DNA of 64,000 bases, taken from the NCBI RefSeq assembly GCF_000011245.1, contig NC_004193.1:2210501-2274500 (forward strand), read 5' to 3'. This DNA is from Oceanobacillus iheyensis HTE831 (GTDB lineage Bacteria; Bacillota; Bacilli; Bacillales; Amphibacillaceae). The notes beneath the pieces are model-generated. The model worked only from the letters and a program-made list of their open reading frames with translations. It searched no databases and was not told the DNA's origin. A program made the position numbers and the translations under genes. Shown one piece after another: positions 35,379 to 44,297 of the stretch (the stretch's first letter is position 1; the number at the start of each line of letters is the position of its first letter).

Positions 35379-36146
35379 TTATACAGAGGTCGCCCCTTGA
35401 CCTCCATCGATTCGATAATACGAACCACTAATAAATGAAGCTTTATCTGAAGATAAGAATAACATGAGGTTGGCAATCTCCCCAGCTGTAGCATAACGAT
35501 TCATTGGGACAGATGCTTCAAATTGAGCTCTAGCCTCTTCCGCCTTGTCACCCATTGCATTCTTCTCAATACTTCGCATCATTTCTGTGTTAACTCCTGA
35601 AGGTGCAACGGCATTTACGCGTACACCATATTCCGCCATTTCTAGTGCCGCTGTTTTATTTAACCCTATTACAGCGTGTTTAGAAGCAACATATGCACTC
35701 ATACCCGGTGCTCCTAGTAACCCACCATTAGATGCAGTGTTAATGACTACACCAGATTTTTGTAGTTTCATTACTTGTAGTACATACTTCATTCCAAAAA
35801 ATACACCCATAACGTTAACATCAAATACATTACTAAAATTCTCTTTTGTCTGTTCTATGATATTTTTGAATTGACCATTGATACCTGCATTATTAATAAA
35901 TATATCTATTTTTCCATATTGTTCTTTTGTTCTATCCACATAGTTTTTTACATCTTCTTCTTTTCCAACATTAGCTGTAATTAGTAAAATTTCTTCGGTC
36001 TCGATCTCACTAGCAGCCTTTTCTAATGCTTCATTTTTAAGGTCTACTAGTGCCAATTTTGCTCCCTCATGCGCATATGCTTTTGCAGCCTCTAAACCTA
36101 TCCCTCCGGCCGCGCCGGTTATTAAAACGACTTTATCTTTAAACAT
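35379..36146 (-). CDS. Short-chain dehydrogenase/reductase (sugar-type)
   Basis: 255-aa classical SDR. NAD-binding TGAAGGIG begins at residue 10. The acidic D35 in LALVDLKN suggests NAD rather than NADP. NNAGING; catalytic Ser139, Tyr152 and Lys156 (INTAS; YVASK). The ATG eight bases after AAGGAG is preferred over one three bases away. Divergent from the galactonate cluster, so it may oxidise galactose or a keto-sugar intermediate feeding it. Specificity cannot be read from sequence. Confidence 0.85.
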   Translation of the reverse strand: MFKDKVVLITGAAGGIGLEAAKAYAHEGAKLALVDLKNEALEKAASEIETEEILLITANVGKEEDVKNYVDRTKEQYGKIDIFINNAGINGQFKNIIEQTKENFSNVFDVNVMGVFFGMKYVLQVMKLQKSGVVINTASNGGLLGAPGMSAYVASKHAVIGLNKTAALEMAEYGVRVNAVAPSGVNTEMMRSIEKNAMGDKAEEARAQFEASVPMNRYATAGEIANLMLFLSSDKASFISGSYYRIDGGQGATSV

Positions 36147-36224
36147 ATCATACACTCCTTTAACAAATTAAAACTTTACTTAGCTTCTACTAATTCGGGC
36201 ATAATATGCTTTAAAAAAATAGTC

Positions 36225-36253
36225 TTTACGAGATAAATAAAGTGTGGTATATT
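36225..36253 (+). promoter_or_regulatory. SigA promoter of the galactonate cluster
   Basis: -35 TTTACG (36225-36230), 17-bp spacer, -10 TATATT (36248-36253). Two palindromes lie immediately downstream. Confidence 0.65.
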
Positions 36254-36259
36254 CAACAA

Positions 36260-36294
36260 AATCACATACATGATTATTATTCACATATGTGAAT
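36260..36294. promoter_or_regulatory. Tandem palindromic operators, likely IclR-type
   Basis: A perfect 16-bp palindrome ATTCACATATGTGAAT (36279-36294), preceded by an imperfect one AATCACATACATGATT (36260-36275), centres 19 bp apart. Both sit between the -10 box and the iclR ribosome-binding site, so binding would block transcription. Confidence 0.65.
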
Positions 36295-36310
36295 TTAAGG
36301 GGGTGGAATA

Positions 36311-37057
36311 GTGTCTGTTAAATCTGCTAAGCGTGCTTTGGACATTCTTGACTTATTAGCAAAACATACTAACGGTCTAACCATTAAAAACATCGGCGAC
36401 AAGTTAGAATTACCACAAAGCAGTACGTTTAATCTTTTAAAAACATTACATAGTGAAGGATACGTACGACAGGATAGCATGAAACTATATTACTTAGGTG
36501 AAAAGTTAATACCTCTAGGAACAAGTGCTTTAGAATCACTAGATATTCACACGGTTGCAAAACCTTATTTAGCCGATCTAATGAAAGCGGTTAAGGAAAC
36601 TGTATTTATGGCGATGTTATCTAAAGATGAGTTAGTGTATATTGCAAAAATGGATGCTGACCGGTCGATACGAACAACGGCACAACCCGGATATAAAAAG
36701 CCAATATATTGTACCGGACTTGGCAAAACATTCTTAGCTTTTATGCCTGAAACAGAGAAAAACAGCTTATTAAATCACATAACATTAGAGAAAATCACTG
36801 CAAATACAATTACCGATAGATCTCAATTAGAAGAACAACTGCAATTATTTCAGAAACAAGGATACAGTATTGATGATGAAGAAAATGAAGAAGGTCTCTA
36901 CTGTTTAGCTGCTCCCATCTTTGATAGTCAAAGACAGCTTTTAGCAGCCGTAAGTGTGGCAGGTCCAAAAGATAGAATGCTAAAACAAAAAGAAACAGTT
37001 ATTACAAACTTAAGAGATACAGCCAAACTTATTTCAAATGGTATGGGATATGTTTAA
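36311..37057 (+). CDS. IclR family regulator of galactonate catabolism
   Basis: 248 aa. Winged helix at about 4-60 (AKRALDILDLLAKHTNGLTIKNIGDKLELPQSSTFNLLKTLHSEGYV) and an IclR effector domain (about 75-245; GLGKTFLAFMPE, LYCLAAPIFD). GTG start behind GGGGGTGG. First gene of the cluster, so autoregulated and probably relieved by galactonate or its dehydrated product (inference). Ten bases before kdgK. Confidence 0.9.
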   Translation: MSVKSAKRALDILDLLAKHTNGLTIKNIGDKLELPQSSTFNLLKTLHSEGYVRQDSMKLYYLGEKLIPLGTSALESLDIHTVAKPYLADLMKAVKETVFMAMLSKDELVYIAKMDADRSIRTTAQPGYKKPIYCTGLGKTFLAFMPETEKNSLLNHITLEKITANTITDRSQLEEQLQLFQKQGYSIDDEENEEGLYCLAAPIFDSQRQLLAAVSVAGPKDRMLKQKETVITNLRDTAKLISNGMGYV

Positions 37058-37067
37058 GGAGAGGAGT

Positions 37068-38030
37068 ATGAAAAGAATGGATGTTATTGGAATCGGAGAA
37101 ACAATGGTATCACTAACCCCAGATAAATACGGTCTTATTAGGCAAACGTCCTCCTTTGAACCACGTGTTGCTGGTACAGAAACCAATACGTTAATTGGAT
37201 TAAGCAGATTAGGTCACAATACTGGTTTTATAAGTCGATTAGGAGAAGATGAATTGGGAGCAATGGTATTAAAAGAATTACGTGGAGAGAACGTAGATAC
37301 GAAGTTAATAGACTTGGATCCCTATCATCAGACCGGATTATTTTTAAAAGAAATCATTAATGAGTCAGATGTTCATGTTTATTATTACCGTCAACATTCA
37401 GCAGCTAGCCAAATGACTCGAGAGTTACTTGATGAGAGTTATATTTCTTCCGCTTCTTATCTATTTATAACTGGAATTACTCCTGCGATTAGCGAAAGTT
37501 GTAAACAAACCATTTTCACAGCAATAAACATGGCAAAAAATAATGGGGTGAAAATAGTATTCGATCCAAATATTCGTAAGAAACTTTGGTCCGAATCAGA
37601 AGCTAGACAAACATTAATCGAAATCTTAAAGTTATCGGATATTATTCTACCGGGTATTAGTGAAGGACAATTTTTATTAGATAGTAATGACCCAGAAGAA
37701 ATCGGTAAAAAATGTGTAGATTTAGGTGCAGAGTTAGTTGTAGTAAAACTCGGTGAAAATGGAGCCTATTATTGTACAAGTGATCATGGGGATTATGTCC
37801 CCAGTTTTCCTGTAAAACAAGTGAGAGATCCTGTTGGTGCTGGAGATGCGTTTGCAGCTGGTTTATTATCTGGACTAATTGATGAATTATCTATTGAAAA
37901 AGCAGTAGAACGTGCGTGTATTACTGGTGGTTATGCCACAACTTATGTAGGAGATTATGAAGGATTTCCTGATAAATCTCGATTAGAACGTTTAACCAAT
38001 CTATCTACGAGCGAAGATGTGAGTCGTTAA
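37068..38030 (+). CDS. kdgK: 2-keto-3-deoxy-sugar-acid kinase (PfkB family)
   Basis: Phosphorylates 2-dehydro-3-deoxygluconate or -galactonate. About 320 aa ribokinase fold: N-terminal VIGIGETMVSLTPD, RVAGTETNTLIGLSRLG, anion-hole motif DPVGAGDAFAAGLLSG near the C-terminus with the catalytic Asp. ATG six bases after AAGGAG. In E. coli the galactonate pathway uses the unrelated DgoK; here a PfkB enzyme fills that step, so I infer that it takes the galacto epimer. Confidence 0.88.
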   Translation: MKRMDVIGIGETMVSLTPDKYGLIRQTSSFEPRVAGTETNTLIGLSRLGHNTGFISRLGEDELGAMVLKELRGENVDTKLIDLDPYHQTGLFLKEIINESDVHVYYYRQHSAASQMTRELLDESYISSASYLFITGITPAISESCKQTIFTAINMAKNNGVKIVFDPNIRKKLWSESEARQTLIEILKLSDIILPGISEGQFLLDSNDPEEIGKKCVDLGAELVVVKLGENGAYYCTSDHGDYVPSFPVKQVRDPVGAGDAFAAGLLSGLIDELSIEKAVERACITGGYATTYVGDYEGFPDKSRLERLTNLSTSEDVSR

Positions 38031-38060
38031 TTTAATCATTTATAAAAGGAGACTAACTCA

Positions 38061-38693
38061 ATGGATATCTTAAAACAGGTTGAAAAAGAAAAGCTAATTG
38101 CTATTATACGTGGGTACGATACCAAAGAAACTATTAAAATAGCAAAAGCTCTATATGAGGGTGGTATTAGATTACTTGAAGTTACACTTAATAGCGATAA
38201 TGCTTTACAAACAATAGGTGCATTACATTCGGAGTTAGAAAATGATGTTGTTATAGGTGCAGGAACAGTACTTGATTCCGAATCAGCTGTTTTAGCTATA
38301 AAAGCTGGAGCAAAATTTATTATTTCACCAACATTGGATATAGAAACTATTAAAGCGACCAAAAGATATGGAGTGATTAGCATACCTGCTGCTTTTACAC
38401 CTACTGAAATTTTATCCGCCCAAGAAGCAGGAGCTGATATAGTTAAATTATTTCCCGCTTCATCATTAGGTCCAAATTATGTTAAAGATGTTCACGGACC
38501 ATTACCACATATAAAATTACTTCCAACAGGAGGAGTAAATGTAGAAAATGTAACCGAATTCATTCAAAAAGGCGCAGTCGGAGTAGGATTAGGCAGTTCC
38601 TTAGTCCCTAATACCGTAAATGTTACAGATGAATTCTTAGAACAAGTAACAAACAATGCAAAGCAATTCACATCAAAAATGAAAACGTTATAA
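38061..38693 (+). CDS. kdgA: 2-keto-3-deoxy-6-phospho(galacto/gluco)nate aldolase
   Basis: Class I aldolase of the KHG/KDPG family, splitting the phosphorylated keto-acid into pyruvate and glyceraldehyde 3-phosphate. 210 aa TIM barrel. Schiff-base Lys129 is in IVKLFPAS, catalytic Glu40 in LLEVTLNS, phosphate-binding LLPTGGVN. Located between kinase and dehydratase, so the substrate is probably 2-dehydro-3-deoxy-6-phosphogalactonate, as for DgoA. Confidence 0.92.
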   Translation: MDILKQVEKEKLIAIIRGYDTKETIKIAKALYEGGIRLLEVTLNSDNALQTIGALHSELENDVVIGAGTVLDSESAVLAIKAGAKFIISPTLDIETIKATKRYGVISIPAAFTPTEILSAQEAGADIVKLFPASSLGPNYVKDVHGPLPHIKLLPTGGVNVENVTEFIQKGAVGVGLGSSLVPNTVNVTDEFLEQVTNNAKQFTSKMKTL

Positions 38694-38708
38694 ATTGGAG
38701 TTGATCAT

Positions 38709-39857
38709 ATGAAAATAACAGATTATAAAATATATCAGGTACCACCTCGTTGGTTGTTTTTAAAAATAGAAACAGATGAAGGTATTGTAGGTTGGGGAGA
38801 ACCAGTTATCGAAGGTAGAGCAGCTACTGTGAAAGCGGCAGTTATAGAACTTATGGAAAATTTAATCGGCAAGGATCCTCAAAGGATTGAAGATCATTGG
38901 AATTTAATGTATCGTTCAGGTTTTTATCGAGGCGGTCCCATTTTAATGAGTGCTATCGCTGGGATTGACCAGGCATTATGGGATATAAAAGGAAAATTCT
39001 TCAATGCACCTATCCACCAGTTACTAGGTGGAGCTTGTAGAGATTCAATAAAAGTATATTCTTGGATTGGAGGAGACAGACCTTCAGATGTTGGAGCAGC
39101 TGCTAAAGAAGTAGTTGATAGAGGATTTCAAGCAGTTAAGATGAACGGGACAGAAGAATTACAATATATTGACTCTCATCAAAAGATTGATGCGGTAATA
39201 GAAAGAATTGCTGCTGTTAGAGAATCGGTTGGTCCCTATGTTGGAATTGGAATTGATTTTCACGGTCGTGTCCATAAACCGATGGCTAAAAATTTAGCAA
39301 AAGAATTAGAACAATTTAGACCGATGTTCATCGAGGAACCTGTACTCCCAGAAAATAATGAAGCGTTGAGAGATATCGCAAACCATGTGACCACTCCAAT
39401 TGCAACTGGTGAAAGAATGTTCTCTCGCTGGGATTTTAAACAGCTATTAGCAGATGGATATGTAGACATAATACAACCAGACCTTTCACATGCAGGCGGA
39501 ATAACAGAAGCGAAAAAAATCTTTTCCATGGCAGAAGCGTATGACGTTGCAGTGGCTCCCCATTGCCCATTAGGGCCAATTGCTCTAGCTTCATGTCTTC
39601 AGGTTGATGCATCTTCTCATAATGCATTTATTCAAGAGCAAAGTTTAGGAATCCACTATAACGTAGGAAATGATTTATTAGACTATATTGTTGATAAAGA
39701 CGTGTTCACCTATGAAAATGGTTATGTCAAAATTCCAGACGGACCAGGACTAGGTATCGAAGTGAATGAAGAATATGTTAAAGAAAAAGCAAATGATGCA
39801 GAGAACTGGCGTAATCCAATTTGGAGACATAAAGACGGGTCAATTGCAGAATGGTAG
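38709..39857 (+). CDS. dgoD: D-galactonate dehydratase
   Basis: Enolase-superfamily enzyme making 2-dehydro-3-deoxy-D-galactonate. 382 aa and strikingly similar to E. coli DgoD throughout (for example [20 protein letters not shown]). Metal ligands are Asp in GIDFHGRV, Glu in FIEEPVLP and Glu in TGERMFSR. The general base His is in VAPHCPLGP. The C-terminal [16 protein letters not shown] is also DgoD-like. This gene fixes the pathway assignment of the cluster. Confidence 0.95.
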   Translation: MKITDYKIYQVPPRWLFLKIETDEGIVGWGEPVIEGRAATVKAAVIELMENLIGKDPQRIEDHWNLMYRSGFYRGGPILMSAIAGIDQALWDIKGKFFNAPIHQLLGGACRDSIKVYSWIGGDRPSDVGAAAKEVVDRGFQAVKMNGTEELQYIDSHQKIDAVIERIAAVRESVGPYVGIGIDFHGRVHKPMAKNLAKELEQFRPMFIEEPVLPENNEALRDIANHVTTPIATGERMFSRWDFKQLLADGYVDIIQPDLSHAGGITEAKKIFSMAEAYDVAVAPHCPLGPIALASCLQVDASSHNAFIQEQSLGIHYNVGNDLLDYIVDKDVFTYENGYVKIPDGPGLGIEVNEEYVKEKANDAENWRNPIWRHKDGSIAEW

Positions 39858-39898
39858 TTTTCAAAAATTAAAGTTTTTATTACAAAGGAGGATTTCTT

Positions 39899-41260
39899 AT
39901 GTCCAACACTACTATGTTGATTATGGTTACGATACTTGGTATAGCGCTATTACTTTTCTTGGTTATGCGATCAAAGCTGCAAGCTTTTGTTGCATTACTT
40001 ATTTCCAGTATCTTTATCGGTATTTTATCCGGAATGGATTTAAATGATCTTATAGCTACCATGGAAGAAGGTATGGGAGGAACCTTAGGTTTTATTGCAG
40101 TCGTAGTTGGCCTTGGTGCAATGTTCGGTGAAATGCTCCGAGTTTCTGGGGGCGCGGAACGTTTAGCATTAACGTTAGTTAATAAATTTGGCGATGGGAA
40201 AGTTCAGTGGGCACTTGGTTTAACAGGGTTTATTGTAGCAATACCGGTTTTTCTAGATGTTGCCTTGGTAATCTTAATCCCAATTGTATATAGTTTAGCT
40301 CAAAAAACGAAAAAATCATTATTATATTTCGGTATCCCTTTACTAGCAGGATTAGCTGTTACCCATAGTTTCATACCACCTACTCCAGGACCAATATCGG
40401 TGGCTTCTATTATAAATGCCGATCTAGGTTGGGTAATTTTATTTGGTGCTTTAGCAGGTTTACCTGCGATGATTATAGCAGGACCGATATTTGGTAATTA
40501 TATTTCTAAAAAAATTCATTTAGAAGTTCCTAAATATATTGTAGATAAAGAATATCTTGAAAACGAAGTAGAAAAAACGAATCGTGAACTACCAAGCTTT
40601 AAAACTGTATGTCTATTAATATTAATTCCACTCTTTTTAATACTTATTAACACTGTATTTGGATTAATATTAGAAGAAGGAACGTTTATACATTCATTCC
40701 TTACATTTATCGGACATCCATTTATTGCTTTAACAATATCTACCCTATTAACATTCTATATATTGGGTACAAAAAGAGGATATTCAAAAGAAGAAGTACA
40801 GAATATTGCAACGAAATCATTAGAACCTGCAGGTATTATTATCCTTATTACTGGTGCAGGCGGAGTTTTCAAACAAACGTTAATTGATAGTGGTGTAGGT
40901 GATGTACTAGGTAATATGTTAGCGACATCAAACCTTCCTTTAGTACTGGCAGCATTCATCATTTCGACTTTTGTGCGAATAGCACAAGGTTCAGCTACAG
41001 TTGCTATGATTACTGCTGCAGGCTTAATGTCGCCAATTATTGGTATGATGGAAGTTTCTGAACCTATGTTAGGTTTAATTGTTATATCCATAGCGAGTGG
41101 TGCTACAGTATTCTCTCATGTAAATGATTCAGGATTCTGGTTAGTTAATAGATTTTTCGGAATGACAGAAAAGCAAACCTTACAAACATGGACAGTAATG
41201 GAAACTATCATTGGTTTTGTTGGATTTGCAGTCGTATTTGCAATTAGCTTCTTTGTCTAA
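39899..41260 (+). CDS. GntP-family sugar-acid permease
   Basis: 453-aa integral membrane transporter with about 12 hydrophobic segments. It belongs to the gluconate:H+ symporter GntP family: FIAVVVGLGAMFGEMLRVSGGAERLA, GLAVTHSFIPPTPGP, and RIAQGSATVAMITAAGL. Last gene of the cluster, 41 bases after dgoD with AAAGGAGG, so it most likely imports galactonate. Differs from E. coli, where DgoT is an MFS protein. Confidence 0.92.
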   Translation: MSNTTMLIMVTILGIALLLFLVMRSKLQAFVALLISSIFIGILSGMDLNDLIATMEEGMGGTLGFIAVVVGLGAMFGEMLRVSGGAERLALTLVNKFGDGKVQWALGLTGFIVAIPVFLDVALVILIPIVYSLAQKTKKSLLYFGIPLLAGLAVTHSFIPPTPGPISVASIINADLGWVILFGALAGLPAMIIAGPIFGNYISKKIHLEVPKYIVDKEYLENEVEKTNRELPSFKTVCLLILIPLFLILINTVFGLILEEGTFIHSFLTFIGHPFIALTISTLLTFYILGTKRGYSKEEVQNIATKSLEPAGIIILITGAGGVFKQTLIDSGVGDVLGNMLATSNLPLVLAAFIISTFVRIAQGSATVAMITAAGLMSPIIGMMEVSEPMLGLIVISIASGATVFSHVNDSGFWLVNRFFGMTEKQTLQTWTVMETIIGFVGFAVVFAISFFV

Positions 41261-41274
41261 CATATAAAAATATA

Positions 41275-41538
41275 GTAGTAGATAGGGACATGAATTCGGA
41301 TTGACAACCCGCTTCAGAAATATACTCTGCTTTCCCTGGGTGGCTGGTAAGCCTCCGTTTGTTAACGCAACCGGGGTCTTACCAAGGCCTCTTCCCACAA
41401 GACAAAGAAGACTTTGACAGCATTGTATCACACGAAGAAAATTGATTTTTATATTCAAGGGGTCTTCATATATTTCTTACGCTCACTTTAATATCATCCA
41501 TTATGTGAACAAAGTATTTAATTATGTCCCCCCTACTA
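41275..41538. repeat. Long dispersed repeat, copy D (composite)
   Basis: About 264 bp with ends AGTAGATAGGGACAT / ATGTCCCCCCTACT. Near the left end it shares CGCTTCAGAAATATACTCTG with copy C. The middle (about 41330-41400: CCCTGGGTGGCTGGTAAGCC ... GGGGTCTTACC) resembles a second palindromic repeat type common in Bacillaceae. It fills the space between convergent permease and acyl-CoA ligase genes, where it may act as a terminator. Confidence 0.7.
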
Positions 41539-41564
41539 ACTTCCCAGATATAAATTCATGCTAT

Positions 41565-43208
41565 TTATATCTTTCTTTCAACTTCATTCAACGATTTTTC
41601 ACGTAACTTAAATTTTTGAATTTTTCCTGAAGCAGTCATTGGATACGCGTCAGTTATAAAAATATGTTTAGGAATTTTATATTTAGAAATCTGTCCATTA
41701 CAAAACTGTTTTATTTCATCAGATGAACTAATCTCTCCCTCTTTTAGTATAATCCAAGCATGAACTTCTTCTCCAAATTTTTCATCTGGTACACCAACAA
41801 CTTGAGCGTCTAATATTTTCGGATGTTTATATAATAATTCTTCAATTTCTCGTGGGTAGATATTCTCCCCACCTCGAATAATCATATCTTTCAATCTTCC
41901 AGTTATCTTACAGTACCCATTATCGTCCATTATTGCGAGGTCACCTGTATGCAGCCATCCGTCTTCATCTATTGTTCGTTGGGTCGCTTCAGGGTTTTTA
42001 TAATAACCTTTCATTACGTGATATCCCCTTGTACATAACTCCCCTTGTGTATAATGCGGTAATTCCTCATTTGTCGCTGGATCTATAATTTTCACTTCCA
42101 CATTCGGCAGTGCTTTTCCAACTGATTCTACACGTAACTCGATTGGATCATTTGCTCTCGTTTGTGTAATTACCGGTGATGATTCTGTTTGTCCATAGCA
42201 AATGGTTATTTCAGACATATTCATCTTATTCATTACATTTTTCATTACTTCCACCGGGCAATTAGATCCTGCCATTACTCCCGTTCGCAATGAACTCAAA
42301 TTATATCGTTCAAAATTTGGATGATTTAATTCAGCAATGAACATTGTAGGTACACCATGTAGCGCTGTGACACTTTCCTGCTCTACCGTTTTTAATACTT
42401 GTTCTGGTTCAAATTCCTGAATAGGTATCATAGTTGCTCCTACACTAACTGCTGCTAATGTACCAATTACACATCCAAAACAATGAAAAAATGGCACAGG
42501 GATACATAACCGATCTTCTGCAGTCAATTTCATACAATTAGCTATATTAAAGCCATTATTTGTGAGGTTACGATGTGTTAACATCACACCTTTAGGAAAA
42601 CCTGTTGTTCCTGATGTATACTGCATATTAATTACATCATTTGGATCGAGATTTTGAGATTGAAATATTAATTCTTCTCGTGAAATTTCTTCTGCCTTAT
42701 CAATAATATCATTCCAATGAAAAGCTCCTGGATACCTTTTTTCTCCCATTATTACAACATTTTTCAATGATGGTAATCGTTCAGCATTCAACTCTCCAGG
42801 GATTGATTCATGTAGTTCTGGGCAAATTTCGTATAAAGTATCAATATAAGAGTGATCCCGATAATTTTCTATTAAAAATATAGTTGTAGAATCAGATTGT
42901 TTAAGTAAATATTCTAATTCATTCGCACGGTAACTCGTGTTTACCGTAACTAGGACTGCCCCCATTTTTCCAGTAGCATATTGAAGAGTTAACCATTCAG
43001 GAGTATTTGTACCCCATACTGCTACGTGCTCACCTTTGTCAATCGATAACGCCATTATCCCCCTTGCAACCTTCTCACATAGTTGATTAAATTCTTTATA
43101 TGTGTATCGCAACCCACGATCTGAATATACCACTGCTTCTTGTCCTGGCATGTCATCTGCACGGTCTTGTAGTAATTGTCCCACTGTTTTGTGAATTAGT
43201 TCTGTCAT
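41565..43208 (-). CDS. yngI: Fatty acyl-CoA synthetase (YngI-like)
   Basis: AMP-forming ligase activating a carboxylic acid as its CoA thioester. 547 aa, very similar in length and motifs to B. subtilis YngI. A3 motif YTSGTTGFPKG (about 195-205), VPFFHCFG, YGQTESSP, A8 hinge GRLKDMIIRGGENIYPREIEE (ending about 450), and the C-terminal catalytic Lys in TASGKIQKFKLR. Single gene here, without the yngEFGHJ partners. A cre box about 50 bases upstream predicts CcpA repression. Confidence 0.9.
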   Translation of the reverse strand: MTELIHKTVGQLLQDRADDMPGQEAVVYSDRGLRYTYKEFNQLCEKVARGIMALSIDKGEHVAVWGTNTPEWLTLQYATGKMGAVLVTVNTSYRANELEYLLKQSDSTTIFLIENYRDHSYIDTLYEICPELHESIPGELNAERLPSLKNVVIMGEKRYPGAFHWNDIIDKAEEISREELIFQSQNLDPNDVINMQYTSGTTGFPKGVMLTHRNLTNNGFNIANCMKLTAEDRLCIPVPFFHCFGCVIGTLAAVSVGATMIPIQEFEPEQVLKTVEQESVTALHGVPTMFIAELNHPNFERYNLSSLRTGVMAGSNCPVEVMKNVMNKMNMSEITICYGQTESSPVITQTRANDPIELRVESVGKALPNVEVKIIDPATNEELPHYTQGELCTRGYHVMKGYYKNPEATQRTIDEDGWLHTGDLAIMDDNGYCKITGRLKDMIIRGGENIYPREIEELLYKHPKILDAQVVGVPDEKFGEEVHAWIILKEGEISSSDEIKQFCNGQISKYKIPKHIFITDAYPMTASGKIQKFKLREKSLNEVERKI

Positions 43209-43257
43209 AACATCTACTCCCTTTTATAATTTCATATAATCCAATCAGATATCACTA

Positions 43258-43271
43258 AGTAACCGCTTACA
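43258..43271 (-). promoter_or_regulatory. cre site (CcpA operator) of the acyl-CoA ligase gene
   Basis: TGTAAGCGGTTACT on the minus strand matches 13 of 14 positions of the palindromic cre form TGTAAGCGnTTACA. The ccpA gene itself lies at 53845-54843. Confidence 0.75.
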
Positions 43272-43401
43272 AATTTTATATAACTCCCCTATACTATGAT
43301 TAAATAAACTTGTGCATTATTTTATCATAGTTATTTCCACTATCCAATAAATTGTCTGAAATATCATAATTATTAACTATAATAGTAATACCTTTTTAAG
43401 A

Positions 43402-44036
43402 ACAAAAGCGCAAGCGCCCTCACCGTATGTCCTGCGCCCCTGTTTTTCAAGGGGTGGTTCGACTGGTCGAACTTCTTTATTTCTTTGAGATAAAGGAAAC
43501 ACGATAAGCGTATGCGAATCGATGTTGACTTTCACCGCAAGGGTATAAGTGCGACTATGCCTCACAAAGAACATTCGGCAGTCTTCTTTTCACCATTGGC
43601 ATAAGTGCGACTATGCCTCACAAAGAACATTCGGCAGTCTTCTTTTCGCCATGGCATAAGTGCGACTATGCCTCACAAAGAACATTCGGCAGTCTTCTTT
43701 TCACCATTGGCATAAGTGCGACTATGCCTCACAAAGGACATTCGGCAGTCTTCTTTTCACCATTGGCATAAGTGCGACTATGCCTCACAAAGGACATTCG
43801 GCAGTCTTCTTTTCACCATTGGCATAAGTGCGACTATGCCTCACAAAGGACATTCGGCAGTCTTCTTTTCACCATTGGCATAAGTGCGACTATGCCTCAC
43901 AAAGGACATTCGGCAGTCTTCTTTTCACCATTGGCATAAGTGCGACTATGCCTCACAAAGGACATTCGGCAGTCTTCTTTATCGTAAGGAGGTTTCCGGA
44001 AGGACAATAGGTGATGGGCGCTGGAGCTGGACGTGG
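43402..44036. repeat. Palindromic repeat element hosting tandem repeats
   Basis: The ends are nested inverted repeats: AGCGCCCTCACC (43413-43424) against GGTGATGGGCGCT (44010-44022), and GGAAACACGAT (43495-43505) against ATCGT...GTTTCC (43981-43997). An extra hairpin GTTCGAC-TG-GTCGAAC lies at 43457-43472. The ends AAAAGCGCAAGCGCC and GGCGCTGGAGCTGGACGTGG resemble a dispersed palindromic element common in Bacillaceae. No transposase is present; non-autonomous or structural. Confidence 0.7.
43542..43980. repeat. Eight tandem copies of a 56-bp unit
   Basis: Units start at 43542, 43598, 43653, 43709, 43765, 43821, 43877 and 43933. All are 56 bp except the second (55) and the last (48, truncated). 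Each contains a hairpin GGCATA-agtgcgac-TATGCC (GGTATA in the first unit). Units 1-3 read AAAGAACATT and units 4-8 AAAGGACATT, marking two expansion phases. Reading frames through it are repeat artefacts. Confidence 0.95.
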
Positions 44037-44297
44037 CTAAATAACTTAGTTGTTTATCCACAGTCCCAAAATTTTATAATTTCCTTAGATAATAAATAAG
44101 GAACACAACAAATACTCTAATGAGTGATATTGAGGTGTCCCTTCCTTGCATATTTTTTGTACTTGAGTCAATTTTATATTATTCAAAAATCACATATCTA
44201 AAGGTCATTAAGTTAGCTGAGGCTGTGCCTACTATGAAGCGACCGTCTGTAATGAAAATCAAAACAGTCAACATTTGGGTTTAACTAAAATATCCTA
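44037..44297. other. Gene-free stretch downstream of tyrS
   Basis: No gene. It holds one terminator-like structure (44097-44150): AAGGAACAC / GTGTCCCTT with inner ACTC / GAGT, followed in plus direction by CCTTGCATATTTTTTG. The rest is AT-rich. Confidence 0.45.

Noticed and set aside
41180-41458. 92-aa minus-strand frame downstream of the permease
   Set aside because: It covers the end of the permease gene antisense and the composite repeat; no ribosome-binding site and no recognisable protein.
43542-43980. Possible CRISPR array
   Set aside because: The whole 56-bp unit is conserved, with no variable spacers and no cas genes nearby.
43828-44099. Overlapping reading frames with repeated HWHKCDYASQRTFGS segments
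   Set aside because: They are generated by the 56-bp tandem repeat, have no ribosome-binding site, and the unit length (not a multiple of 3) shifts frame every copy.
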